Source of the DNA: Haladaptatus cibarius D43
GTDB lineage: Archaea > Halobacteriota > Halobacteria > Halobacteriales > Haladaptataceae
Assembly: GCF_000710615.1 (NCBI RefSeq)
Contig: NZ_JDTH01000002.1
Span: forward strand, 1,604,082 to 1,668,081
Length of the DNA: 64,000 bases
Direction of reading: 5' to 3'
A program made the position numbers and the translations under genes. Below, one piece after another: positions 1 to 8,197 of the stretch (positions are counted from its first letter, which is position 1; each line of letters opens with the position of its first letter). A model generated the notes under the pieces. The model was not told the DNA's origin, ran no database searches, and worked only from the letters and a program-made list of their open reading frames with translations.

Positions 1-1656
1 GAGCGGCGCGCCGCTCACCATCGGAATGTCGAGTTCGCGGGCGACTAGTGCCGGATAGCCGGTCATTCCCGGTCGAGCATCGACAATACCGGCGAGGTTC
101 GACGTATCGCCCGTGAACTCGCCGTCGAACTCCGGTTCGAGGACGAGTATCGTCCCCTCTGGAACGTCGACGAAGTCGCCGGTCGAACTACGCAGAACCG
201 GCCCCGCAACCTGCCCGCGAACGACGCCGCGACCGGTTGCGATGGTTTCGGCGGCGACGTGGACTTTCAGCATGTTGGCCGTATCGGAGCCTTCGAGTTC
301 GGTCATCATGCCGGAGAGGACGACCACTGTATCGCCGCTCTTCGCAACGTCTGCGTCGAGGGCGGCCTGCACCCCGTCCTCGATGATAGTTTCGGCGCTT
401 GGGCCGAGATTCGTGTATTGGGCGTTGACGCCCCACGAAAGCGCGAGTTTTCGGCGGACGCGGTCGTTCGGCGTCGTCGCCACGACGGGAACCCCGGGGC
501 GGAACTTCGCCACCTTCAGCGCGGTGTAGCCGGATTCGCTGGCGGCGACCACGGCACTCGCGCCGATGTCGCGAGCGAGATACCGCGCGGAACGTGCGAT
601 GGCGTCGGTTCTGGTGTCATCGCTCGTCGGAACGCGCTGTTCGAGCGTTTCCTCGTACTCGTCGCTCTCCTCGACTTCGCGGACGATGCTGTCCATCGTT
701 TCGACCACGCGAACCGGATGGTCGCCGATTGCCGTCTCGCCCGAAAGCATGACGGCGTCCGTCCCGTCGAGAACCGCGTTCGCCACGTCGGAGGCCTCTG
801 CGCGCGTCGGCCTGCGCGAGTGAACCATCGAATCGAGCATCTCGGTGGCAGTGATGACGGGGACACCTGCTCGCTGGCAGGTTCGAATGATGCGCTTTTG
901 AATCATCGGCACGTCCTCCATCGGACATTCGACGCCGAGGTCCCCGCGGGCCACCATCACGCCGTAGGCGGCGTCAACGATTTCCTCCAGATTCTCGACC
1001 GCGCCGCGCCGCTCGATTTTTGCGATAATCGGGATGTCTGCCCCGTTGTCTTCAAGCACTTTGCTGACCTCGAACACGTCGTCGGCGTCGCGGACGAAAC
1101 TCGCCGCGACGAAATCGACGTTCGCTTCTGCGGCCAATTTGAGGTCGTCGCGGTCTTTTTCGGTGACGACATCCAAATCGAGTTCGACGCCGGGAACGTT
1201 AACGCCTTTCCGACTGCTGAGTTCGCCGCCGCTTTCGACGTGTGCGACGACGGCGTCGTCGTCGACTTTTTCCACCGTCGTCTCGATTCGGCCGTCGTCC
1301 AAGAGAACCGAGTCGCCTGATTCGGCGTTCGTGATGGCGACCGACAGGCCGACCTCCTCCGGTGTCGCGTCGTTGCCTTCGATGAATCGAACCGTCGAAC
1401 CGGTTTCGAGCATGATTGGCTCTTCGATTTCGGCGGTTCGAATTTCCGGCCCTTGGAGGTCGAGCATCGCCGCAAGGGGATTTTCGGTCGCTTCGTCAAC
1501 CCGCCGAACCGTGTCGATGATGTCCGCTCGGTCGTCACGCGACCCGTGGCTTGCATTGACCCGAGCGACCGTCATTCCGGCGTCTGCGAGTTCCCGAACC
1601 GAACTCTGCGAATCCGACGCAGGACCGAGGGTACAGACGATTTTCGCATTTCTCAT
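1..1656 (-). CDS. pyk: Pyruvate kinase, C-terminus cut by window edge
   Basis: Last step of glycolysis: PEP + ADP to pyruvate + ATP, in the cytoplasm. The N-terminus reads MRNAKIVCTLGPAS, the family's opening, followed by VARVNASHG and the effector/metal loops GVMVARGDLGVE and TATEMLDSMVHSRRPTRAE. After the catalytic and C-terminal allosteric domains comes an extra domain of the PEP-utiliser mobile type, ending in GIVDARPGMTGYPALVAREL at the window edge. Where PEP-utilisers have T-S-H-A with the phospho-His, this copy reads T-G-Y-P, so no phosphorylatable His is seen there. 552 codons are visible; the stop lies outside the window. It is divergent from the GYD gene. Family assignment is certain; the role of the extra domain is unknown. 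Confidence 0.96.
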   Translation of the reverse strand, partial: MRNAKIVCTLGPASDSQSSVRELADAGMTVARVNASHGSRDDRADIIDTVRRVDEATENPLAAMLDLQGPEIRTAEIEEPIMLETGSTVRFIEGNDATPEEVGLSVAITNAESGDSVLLDDGRIETTVEKVDDDAVVAHVESGGELSSRKGVNVPGVELDLDVVTEKDRDDLKLAAEANVDFVAASFVRDADDVFEVSKVLEDNGADIPIIAKIERRGAVENLEEIVDAAYGVMVARGDLGVECPMEDVPMIQKRIIRTCQRAGVPVITATEMLDSMVHSRRPTRAEASDVANAVLDGTDAVMLSGETAIGDHPVRVVETMDSIVREVEESDEYEETLEQRVPTSDDTRTDAIARSARYLARDIGASAVVAASESGYTALKVAKFRPGVPVVATTPNDRVRRKLALSWGVNAQYTNLGPSAETIIEDGVQAALDADVAKSGDTVVVLSGMMTELEGSDTANMLKVHVAAETIATGRGVVRGQVAGPVLRSSTGDFVDVPEGTILVLEPEFDGEFTGDTSNLAGIVDARPGMTGYPALVARELDIPMVSGAPL

Positions 1657-1770
1657 ACGCCACGATTGGTCGGTGCCTGCCAAAAAACCCCGCAGTTACC
1701 GCGGCGGAGAGTAATGATTGGGGACATCTGGCCACAATCGCTATTTGTGTCCCATTCAAAACGGGAAAAT

Positions 1771-2055
1771 ATGTCCAAATACGCATCACTGGTCACTATC
1801 GAACAAAATTATCAGAACGTCCAGGAACTCGCGTCCATCTGGGGAGACATCCGAAACGAACTGGAAACCCACGAGGCAACACTGGAAGAAACCTACGCCA
1901 TCCTCGGCGAATACGATTTCCTTCTCGTCATCGACGCCGAAGATAGGGATTCGGCGTATCAGGCCTCGCTGTGTATCGAACGCTACGGACTCGACATGCA
2001 AACGATGGAAATCATTCCGATGAACGAGTTCGCAAATCTCGTGAACGATCTATAA
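1771..2055 (+). CDS. GYD-domain protein
   Basis: A 94-residue protein starting MSKYASLVTIEQNYQNVQEL. It contains the helical segment and the LGEYDFLLVIDAEDRDSAYQAS stretch typical of the small ferredoxin-fold GYD family (LGEYD corresponds to the Gly-x-Tyr-Asp signature). The function of the family is unknown; members form alpha-beta oligomers. A TATA-like CTATTTG lies about 28 nt before the chosen ATG, which supports a leaderless start here rather than the longer in-frame extension that overlaps the pyruvate kinase gene. It converges on the MetRS gene, whose stop is 69 nt away. Acidic composition is normal for a haloarchaeal cytoplasmic protein. Confidence 0.85.
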   Translation: MSKYASLVTIEQNYQNVQELASIWGDIRNELETHEATLEETYAILGEYDFLLVIDAEDRDSAYQASLCIERYGLDMQTMEIIPMNEFANLVNDL

Positions 2056-2123
2056 AAAGCGATTTACGAGAGCCAAACGCGAGCAGCCGTAAAAATCGGT
2101 GGGTTCAACCAATTCTCACGCGG

Positions 2124-4199
2124 CTACTTGATTTTCGTTCCCGGTTCCGCGTCCTCGTACGTCGTCAGTAGGTCTGCTTCTTCGCCTGCCGCCAGCACCA
2201 TTCCGTTGCTCTCGACGCCGAACAGTTCGGCCTTTTCGAGGTTGGCGACCACGACGATGTTCTTCCCTTCGAGGTCGTCTACGTCGTGCAGTTGTTTCAG
2301 TCCCGCAACAATTTGGCGCGTTTCACTGCCAATATCGACTTCCAATCGAAGGAGGGCGTCCGCTCCCTCGATTGGCTCTGCGGATTCGATGCGCCCGACA
2401 CGCAGGTCGAGGCTCTGGAATTCGTCGAAGCTGATGCGGTCGTTCGAAGTCGATTCGCCCTCCGTCGTGGATTCGTCGTCGGTCATGGTTTTGTCTTCTT
2501 CCCCATCGTCAGTCGCCGCGTCGATGCTTGCTTGCAGTTTCTCGTTCAGTTCCGCTACTCGCTCGTCTTCGATTTTGCCGAACAGTTCGTCGGGTTCGCC
2601 GAAGTCGCCGCGGGGTGCGGCGAGAGCGTCCTCGATAGTTGCGTCGTGAACCGAGTCATCCTCGTCCAACTGCGACCAGAGGGCTTCGGCTTTGCCGGGC
2701 AGGAGCGGTGCGTAAAGCACCGCGAGTGCCTTCGACAACTGGACACAGTCGTAGATGACCTGTTGTGCTTTCTCCGGGTCGTCGTCGGTCAGCTTCCACG
2801 GTTCGTTGCGCTGAATGTACTCGTTGCCGAACGCGGCGAGTGAGGTGGCCGCATCACCGAGCTTTTTCAGCGAGTAGTCGTTGAGAGCTTCGCCGAAGTC
2901 GTCGATGGCCGACTCGATACGGTGTTGAACTTCGTCGCTAGCTTCGGCGTCCGGCGCGCCGTCGTAGTTCCGCGCGGCGAACAGCAGGCTTCGGTAGACG
3001 AAGTTGCCGAACGTGCCGACGAGTTCGCCGTTGACGCGCTCTTGGAACTGCTCCCACGAGAAATTCACGTCGCGCTCGAATCCACCAGTTGTGCTAAGAT
3101 AGTAACGAAGCAGGTCGGCGTCGAAGCCTTCGTCTAGATAGTCGTCGGCCCAGACCGCGCGATTTCGACTGGTGGAAAAACCCTTGTCATTCAGGTTGAC
3201 GAACCCACTGGCCATGACGGCGCGCGGTTCGTTGTAGCCGACTGCGTGGAGCATCGCGGGCCAGAAGACGGTGTGGTGCTGGATGATGTCGCGCCCGATG
3301 ATGTGGATGATTTCCCCATTCTCTTTCCAGACTCCCTCCCAGTCGTAGGCGTCCGCACCGACGCGGTCGGTGTACTGCTTGGTCGAGGAAACGTACTCGA
3401 TTGGCGCGTCTACCCAGACGTAGAGGACGAGGTCGTCAGTGCCGCCGTCTTCGTCTCCGGGGTAGTCGATCCCCCAGTCCATATCGCGGGAGATACACCA
3501 GTCTTGCAGTTCGCCCTCAATCCATTCGCGGGGCTGGTTTTGCGCGTTACTCGTCCCTTCGAGTCGGTCGATGAACCCTTGCAGGTACTCCTGTAGCTCC
3601 GAGACGCGGAAGAACTTGTGCGTTCGCTCGCGGTACTCTGCCGGGTTGCCCGTCAGGGTACTCGTCGGGTCTTCGATTTCGCCGGGTTCGAGGTGCCGAC
3701 CACAGCCTTCGTCACATTCGTCACCGCGGGCGTGCTCGCCACAGTAGGGGCAGGTTCCTTCGACGTAGCGGTCTGGAAGCGGGGTTTCCTCCGCTGGGTC
3801 CCACGCGACCTTGATGTCTTTCTCGTAGATGTAGCCGCCTTCGTCCAGTTCGCGGACGATTTCGCGCGTGAGTTCGGTGTTCGTTTCGTCGTCGGTGTGG
3901 CCGTAGTTGTCGAACTCGATGTTGAACTTCGGGAACGTCTCCTCGTACTTCTCGTGGTGGCGAAGCGCGAACTCACGGGGCGAGACGCCTTCTTTCTCGG
4001 CATTGACGGCGACGGGCGTTCCGTGCATGTCCGACCCGGAAACGAAGGCTGTCTCTTGGCCGAACTGTTTCAGCGCGCGGGACAGTACGTCACCGCTGAC
4101 GTAGGTTCGCAGGTGGCCGATGTGCAAGTCCCCGTTTGCGTAGGGAAGCCCGCAGGTCACCACCGCGGGATTGTCCGTCGGATAGTCGTCGTGGCTCAT
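2124..4199 (-). CDS. metG: Methionyl-tRNA synthetase
   Basis: Charges tRNA-Met with methionine. The class I catalytic domain shows GLPYANGDLHIGHLRTY (HIGH at residues 26-29) and the KMSKS-equivalent GFSTSRN near residue 339. Between them lies the zinc-binding knuckle CPYCGEHARGDECDEGC. After the anticodon-binding helices a low-complexity acidic linker (TDDGEEDKTMTDDESTTEGES) leads to a C-terminal EMAP/Trbp-type tRNA-binding domain (FDEFQSLDLRVGRIESAEPI, QIVAGLKQ). The 691-residue length fits archaeal MetRS with a fused tRNA-binding domain. The start codon overlaps by 4 nt (ATGA) an upstream frame in a long leader, described separately. Confidence 0.97.
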   Translation of the reverse strand: MSHDDYPTDNPAVVTCGLPYANGDLHIGHLRTYVSGDVLSRALKQFGQETAFVSGSDMHGTPVAVNAEKEGVSPREFALRHHEKYEETFPKFNIEFDNYGHTDDETNTELTREIVRELDEGGYIYEKDIKVAWDPAEETPLPDRYVEGTCPYCGEHARGDECDEGCGRHLEPGEIEDPTSTLTGNPAEYRERTHKFFRVSELQEYLQGFIDRLEGTSNAQNQPREWIEGELQDWCISRDMDWGIDYPGDEDGGTDDLVLYVWVDAPIEYVSSTKQYTDRVGADAYDWEGVWKENGEIIHIIGRDIIQHHTVFWPAMLHAVGYNEPRAVMASGFVNLNDKGFSTSRNRAVWADDYLDEGFDADLLRYYLSTTGGFERDVNFSWEQFQERVNGELVGTFGNFVYRSLLFAARNYDGAPDAEASDEVQHRIESAIDDFGEALNDYSLKKLGDAATSLAAFGNEYIQRNEPWKLTDDDPEKAQQVIYDCVQLSKALAVLYAPLLPGKAEALWSQLDEDDSVHDATIEDALAAPRGDFGEPDELFGKIEDERVAELNEKLQASIDAATDDGEEDKTMTDDESTTEGESTSNDRISFDEFQSLDLRVGRIESAEPIEGADALLRLEVDIGSETRQIVAGLKQLHDVDDLEGKNIVVVANLEKAELFGVESNGMVLAAGEEADLLTTYEDAEPGTKIK

Positions 4200-4603
4200 A
4201 CTCTCATCTCCTTTGCTGCGGGTGTAAAACCCGCTGGTTTCGGTGTCTCGTCATGGGTGTTTCGTGCGATTGCTTCGCGGAACGACGCAGTGGCTCCGGA
4301 GTGATACTCGAACTGTCGGGTTTCACCCCCGAAAAACCGACTGCATCCGGCCCAGAAGGATTCACCCGACGCTATGGCAGGGTTCGCATGGAGGGAGCGT
4401 GAGTGTGGGCCGTCCGTCGCATAGTTATTCATTGGTTCGTGACAGTATATAAACCCACGCCTGTGAGAGGTGGTCGAAGAGTGAGATGGCAGATTGTTCG
4501 TGGGGTTCGGGGTGAGATTTGTACTTCATTTTGGAGTTGCTACTGGTGAAGAAATAACGACAACAAATCACGCCCCGGCCAAACCGACAGTTTCGAAATC
4601 CGA
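4200..4603 (-). other. metG leader and intergenic region (404 nt)
   Basis: No confident gene. On the minus strand a TATA box at 4446-4453 predicts a transcript start near 4422, leaving a leader of about 220 nt before metG. The leader holds complementary segments (GTCGGGT with ACCCGAC, 7 bp) and a small hairpin (GCGGGT TTTAC ACCCGC) directly before AAAGGAG, a plausible ribosome-binding site 4-6 nt from the metG ATG. A 78-codon frame (ATG at 4432, stop at 4196) runs through the leader and ends in ATGA overlap with metG. Its ATG is only about 17 nt from the TATA centre, so it is probably not the transcript's first codon. 4433-4603 shows nothing else. Confidence 0.45.
4446..4453 (-). promoter_or_regulatory. 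TATA box upstream of metG leader
   Basis: Reads TTTATATA on the minus strand inside GGGTTTATATACTG. It is one of the best TATA matches in the window and the only clear one before metG. The predicted start point, about 25-27 nt downstream, lies near 4422. Confidence 0.6.
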
Positions 4604-5209
4604 CTACAGCGCAAAGACGCCAGCGCCGAACCCCAACGTCACTAACAACCGACCGACACTGCCGGCGAACGTCGCGGCGGCGAATTTTATATAATCCTCT
4701 TCCAAAATCGAGAAAGCATAAATTGAGAGCGTGTCGGGGAAAAATGGAACACAGAGCGCCATGGCCAGTCCGAGATACCCCCATTTTCGGGCAAGTGCGA
4801 CGGTTTTCTTTTCCGACCACTCCACGATGTTGATTTTCGACCGACGGAGCGCCTTGATGACCGGGCCGGACTGCTTTGCTTCCTGCCCGATGTGAAAGGC
4901 GAAAACGCTCCCCGCGGCCTTTCCGAGGCCGCTAACCAGAATGATGAGCGAAAGCTGTCCAATCCGTCCCAACCCGAGGTCGAGCGGTGCGAGGAGGACG
5001 ACCTCGCTTGGAAGCGGGAGGATAAACGAGATGAGAAAGGAGTAGACGGCAATGATGACGAGTCCTGCCCATCCGGTGGCGTGTTCGACGGCACTCTCCA
5101 ACCAACCAAATGACACGAAAACGACACCACTGGACAGCAGGTCGCCAAACAAAGCGATACTCCCTAACACACGACATAGTCGGTAACCGACCGATGTAAA
5201 CTTTAACAT
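4604..5209 (-). CDS. VTT/DedA-like integral membrane protein
   Basis: A 201-residue membrane protein with hydrophobic segments at about 12-30, 45-75, 84-105, 145-165 and 175-198. The family signature is the loop FILPLPSEVVLLAPLDLG with its E in a re-entrant segment, followed by GLGKAAGSVFAFHIG and, near the C-terminus, GSVGRLLVTLGFG. This pattern fits the VTT (SNARE-associated, DedA/YqaA) superfamily, whose members are linked to lipid flipping or small-molecule transport across the membrane. The substrate cannot be read from the sequence. It is divergent from the DUF1508 gene, with 70 nt between the starts. Confidence 0.8.
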   Translation of the reverse strand: MLKFTSVGYRLCRVLGSIALFGDLLSSGVVFVSFGWLESAVEHATGWAGLVIIAVYSFLISFILPLPSEVVLLAPLDLGLGRIGQLSLIILVSGLGKAAGSVFAFHIGQEAKQSGPVIKALRRSKINIVEWSEKKTVALARKWGYLGLAMALCVPFFPDTLSIYAFSILEEDYIKFAAATFAGSVGRLLVTLGFGAGVFAL

Positions 5210-5279
5210 CGGAGAATCTGTCTGCGCAAATTGCTATTGGCAAATAGACTCATACGGAATCGGAACGAAAAGCGGGAAC

Positions 5280-5822
5280 GTGCAATCGGACAGAGAGTAC
5301 CGCGTCGGTATCCATCCGAACCTCCGAGTTCGGACAGAGTACACCACTGACTACTCCGCGGTCACGCTCACCGTGGAGTACCGACGCGACGGGGACTGGG
5401 AGGAATCGAACGGAACCATAGAACGCCGCGGACAGGGATTTACAATCACGCGGGACGGCGAACCACTGCTGGAACAGGACGTTTCGGCCGAACTGCTCGA
5501 ACGCTACGGGAAGACCGTCTCGAAGGTTGCGCGTCGTCTTACGGAACGGGTGAAAAGCCCATCCGAAACCACACAATCCGAATCGTGGCCCGTCGCGGCC
5601 ACGCAGGAAGACGGTTCGGTCGTGGAAGCCCTTCGGCCACCGACGCAAGCATCGTTCGAACTGTACGAAGACCACATAGAAGAGTGGCGGTGGCGACTCG
5701 TCCACCGAAATGGAAACATCATCGCAGACAGCGGCGAGGGCTACTCCTCGAAACAGGCCGCAAGAAAGGGAATCAAGAGCGTCAAACGGAACGCGCTCGG
5801 CGCGCCAGTGGAGGAGAGTTAG
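5280..5822 (+). CDS. HVO_2922/DUF1508 (YegP-type) protein
   Basis: A 180-residue soluble protein. Its last 55 residues (FELYEDHIEEWRWRLVHRNG, IIADSGEGYSSKQAARKGI) match the small DUF1508/YegP fold: a beta hairpin with F-E-L-Y, W-R-W-R and a GY-S-K-A helix start. The first 110 residues (two beta-rich stretches and ELLERYGKTVSKVARRL) form a separate domain I do not recognise. The start is GTG; no in-frame ATG lies nearby upstream. The gene ends next to, and converges on, the decarboxylase gene with no gap. Function unknown; YegP proteins have been linked to stress responses in bacteria. Confidence 0.75.
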   Translation: MQSDREYRVGIHPNLRVRTEYTTDYSAVTLTVEYRRDGDWEESNGTIERRGQGFTITRDGEPLLEQDVSAELLERYGKTVSKVARRLTERVKSPSETTQSESWPVAATQEDGSVVEALRPPTQASFELYEDHIEEWRWRLVHRNGNIIADSGEGYSSKQAARKGIKSVKRNALGAPVEES

Positions 5823-6893
5823 TTACAGCGATTCGAGGTCTTCGGCGAACGACTCCAACATCGACCGAGTGACGTGTGGCATACAGACGATTCTGAGTTC
5901 GCCCGACCCGGTCGGCGAGACGCGCCAACCGAGCGATTGGAGTTCTTCGACCGTCTCACGTGGAACATCCGCCGCAACCAGCGGGAGAACTGGGTCAACC
6001 ACCTCGTAGCCACAGGTTTCGAACGCATCGGCAATCCATTCGGCGTTGGCTTGCGAACGTTCGTACTGCTCGCGGTAGCCTGTCGGCCAGAGCGCATCCA
6101 TCGCCGCCCACGCGCTGGCCACTCCCGCACCGCTTCGGGTTCCGGTCAGCGTCGCCTGCGAGGTCGATTCGAGATAGGGCGTTTCGACCGCCAGCGCGTC
6201 CAGAACGGGCTTCTCGCGGGCCAAGAAGCCACCTGCCGGAACCGCCGCCTGCCCCATCTTGTGCGGGTCGATTCCCATCGAATCCACGTCTGCGTGGTCG
6301 AAATTCCACTCGTAATCCGTAAACGGAAGCACGAACCCACCCCACGCCGCGTCCACGTGGAGGAGTGCCCCGGCATCGTGGGCAATCTCCGACAGCGCCG
6401 AAATCGGGTCAACGCGACCGTACTCCGTGGTTCCAGCGATTCCGACGACCAATACGGTGTCGTCATCGACCAGTTCGTTCACCGCGTCCGGGTCGGCCCG
6501 TCGGTCGGCATCGACATCGGCGAGTCGCAGTTCGACGCCGAGCACGTCCGCCGCCTTCTGAAAACTGAAGTGGGCGCTCTCGGGGGCGACGACGTTCGGC
6601 GGATTCGCGTCCGTCTCCGACTCCGCTTCCGCGAGATTTCGCGCCGCCCGAACCGCCTGAATGTTGGCCTCGGTGCCGCCGCTGGCGATGTAGCCGTATG
6701 GATTGTCTAGCCCGGTCATCTCCCCCAGCATCTCGACCGCTTCGTCTTCCAGCGCGGAGACGGTCGGATACGTCGTCGGGTCGCCCGGATTCGACGCTAA
6801 AAATCGTTCCGCGGCGTCACGCGCCGCCGGATGAGGTTCGGTACACATCGAGGAAAGCACCCGGCGGAATGACTGGGGCGCGGCCACCTGCAT
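5823..6893 (-). CDS. mfnA: PLP-dependent aspartate/tyrosine decarboxylase (MfnA family)
   Basis: Group II PLP decarboxylase of 356 residues. The signature shows a His stacking segment ([14 protein letters not shown]), HVDAAWGG (Asp181, pyridine-N partner) and the PLP lysine in DPHKMGQ (Lys212). Archaeal MfnA-type enzymes decarboxylate L-tyrosine (methanofuran route) or L-aspartate to beta-alanine. Haloarchaea make no methanofuran, so aspartate to beta-alanine for CoA is the likelier role. That fits the pantoate kinase and phosphopantothenate synthetase genes at 35-37 kb in this window; substrate choice is inference. The lipoprotein gene lies 38 nt upstream on the same strand. Confidence 0.88.
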   Translation of the reverse strand: MQVAAPQSFRRVLSSMCTEPHPAARDAAERFLASNPGDPTTYPTVSALEDEAVEMLGEMTGLDNPYGYIASGGTEANIQAVRAARNLAEAESETDANPPNVVAPESAHFSFQKAADVLGVELRLADVDADRRADPDAVNELVDDDTVLVVGIAGTTEYGRVDPISALSEIAHDAGALLHVDAAWGGFVLPFTDYEWNFDHADVDSMGIDPHKMGQAAVPAGGFLAREKPVLDALAVETPYLESTSQATLTGTRSGAGVASAWAAMDALWPTGYREQYERSQANAEWIADAFETCGYEVVDPVLPLVAADVPRETVEELQSLGWRVSPTGSGELRIVCMPHVTRSMLESFAEDLESL

Positions 6894-6931
6894 ACCCGAA
6901 AATTCGGCGCGTCGGGTTTATTCGTTCCGTT

Positions 6932-8083
6932 CTACGACGAGTCGGAACTGCTGTCAGTTGCTTCGCTGTGACCGACCCCGAATCCCATCGAGGTAACAGT
7001 GTTCCCGTTCGAGTCGAGGATAGCCAGCGAATACGAACCCTCGATTCGGTCACCGTTCGCGCCGGACGTTCTCTGAGTGAGGAGAACAGGGTCACCGCCG
7101 CCAGGATAGGAGAGATAGCGGTGCTGTCCCGGTTCGAACGAACGCTCTAATTCGAGCAGATGCACTTTGCCATCGTGTTCGATTCGAACCGTCGAACCGG
7201 CGGACAGCGTCTCTCCGCCAGCATGTTCGAGTTCGATTGTGCGCTCCGCGGCGTTTACCTCGATGTTCGCCGAGACGGTTTCGTGAGCTTTCTCCGACCA
7301 ATCAGGTCGTTCGACTGCTGTGGTGCCAGAGAGGGTGAGTTCGAAGTCGTGTTCGAGATGCACATCGTCGGTTTTCACCGTTCGGTGGAGCTGACGAACG
7401 CGACCGGACGAATCAACGACGAGCGTCGCATCGAAGTCGGTCGCATTTTCGAACTCGGAATCGTTCGCAGGTTCCGTCGCCTTGAGGGTGATGAGTGCTT
7501 GCCCGCTGGAATCCTCGGTCTTTGTGACGGTGAACTCGCCGGAGTTCAAGAGTTCGGTGAGCGTTCGCGTCATCATCCCTGTTTGGGCGAGTTCGGCGCG
7601 GAGTTGCTCGCTCTGTGCCCGTTCGTTGTACTGCGTCTGTCCGTCCGCAGTTTGCTTCGTAAGGAGAACGGAATCGTTCGCCCAAAGATGCGTCCGATAC
7701 GCTGTCGCCGAACCGTCGGTGTACTCCGTGTGTCTCTCGAAGGACGTTTGACCTTCGGCGACGGTTCCCCACAGCATGGCAGTCGCGTTCACCGTGCCAT
7801 CAGTTTTTGTGACACTGCGATAGTCGAACTCGTACCCGGACGTCTTCAGCGCGGATTCGTGCGTGGAGAGGAGTCGGCTCGCATTCAACGTTCTATCGTC
7901 GGAGATTCCAGATGGAAGGGACGCAAGCGACGTAGTCGATTTCGTGGTTTCGGTTGCTGTCGCCGTAATGTCGGTCGTTTCTGTCGCTGGTGCGGCAGTT
8001 CCCGTGTTCTCGGCGGGACCACCGACACATCCAGCGACGAGGAGCAGTGCTGTAAGGAGGGCAAAAACTGCGCGGAGGTTCAT
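6932..8083 (-). CDS. Secreted lipoprotein of unknown function
   Basis: A 383-residue protein. The N-terminal hydrophobic signal MNLRAVFALLTALLLVAGC ends in a lipobox (LVAGC), so it is a Sec-type lipoprotein anchored outside the cell. A Thr-rich linker follows (TETTDITATATETTKST), then a beta-rich body with alternating strands such as YEFDYRSVTKTDGTVNATAM and YTDGSATAYRTHLW. The body resembles in layout the LolA/LppX-like haloarchaeal lipoproteins that probably bind lipid or a hydrophobic ligand. I do not recognise a named family with certainty. It lies in the same direction as, and 114 nt downstream of, the PEP synthase gene. Confidence 0.75.
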   Translation of the reverse strand: MNLRAVFALLTALLLVAGCVGGPAENTGTAAPATETTDITATATETTKSTTSLASLPSGISDDRTLNASRLLSTHESALKTSGYEFDYRSVTKTDGTVNATAMLWGTVAEGQTSFERHTEYTDGSATAYRTHLWANDSVLLTKQTADGQTQYNERAQSEQLRAELAQTGMMTRTLTELLNSGEFTVTKTEDSSGQALITLKATEPANDSEFENATDFDATLVVDSSGRVRQLHRTVKTDDVHLEHDFELTLSGTTAVERPDWSEKAHETVSANIEVNAAERTIELEHAGGETLSAGSTVRIEHDGKVHLLELERSFEPGQHRYLSYPGGGDPVLLTQRTSGANGDRIEGSYSLAILDSNGNTVTSMGFGVGHSEATDSSSDSS

Positions 8084-8197
8084 GTCTAACTACTATCTAT
8101 TACAGATGGTTTATAAATTTACGGTCGCCGAAACGACTGCTCTGTCCGTGAAAACGTAGAAAACGTCGGAAAACACGAGAGATGAGAGTCGAAGCGA

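Noticed and set aside
4196-4432. 78-codon frame in the metG leader as a real protein
   Set aside because: Its ATG is too close to the TATA box (about 17 nt), the composition is not acidic and it has no motif; kept only as part of the leader finding.
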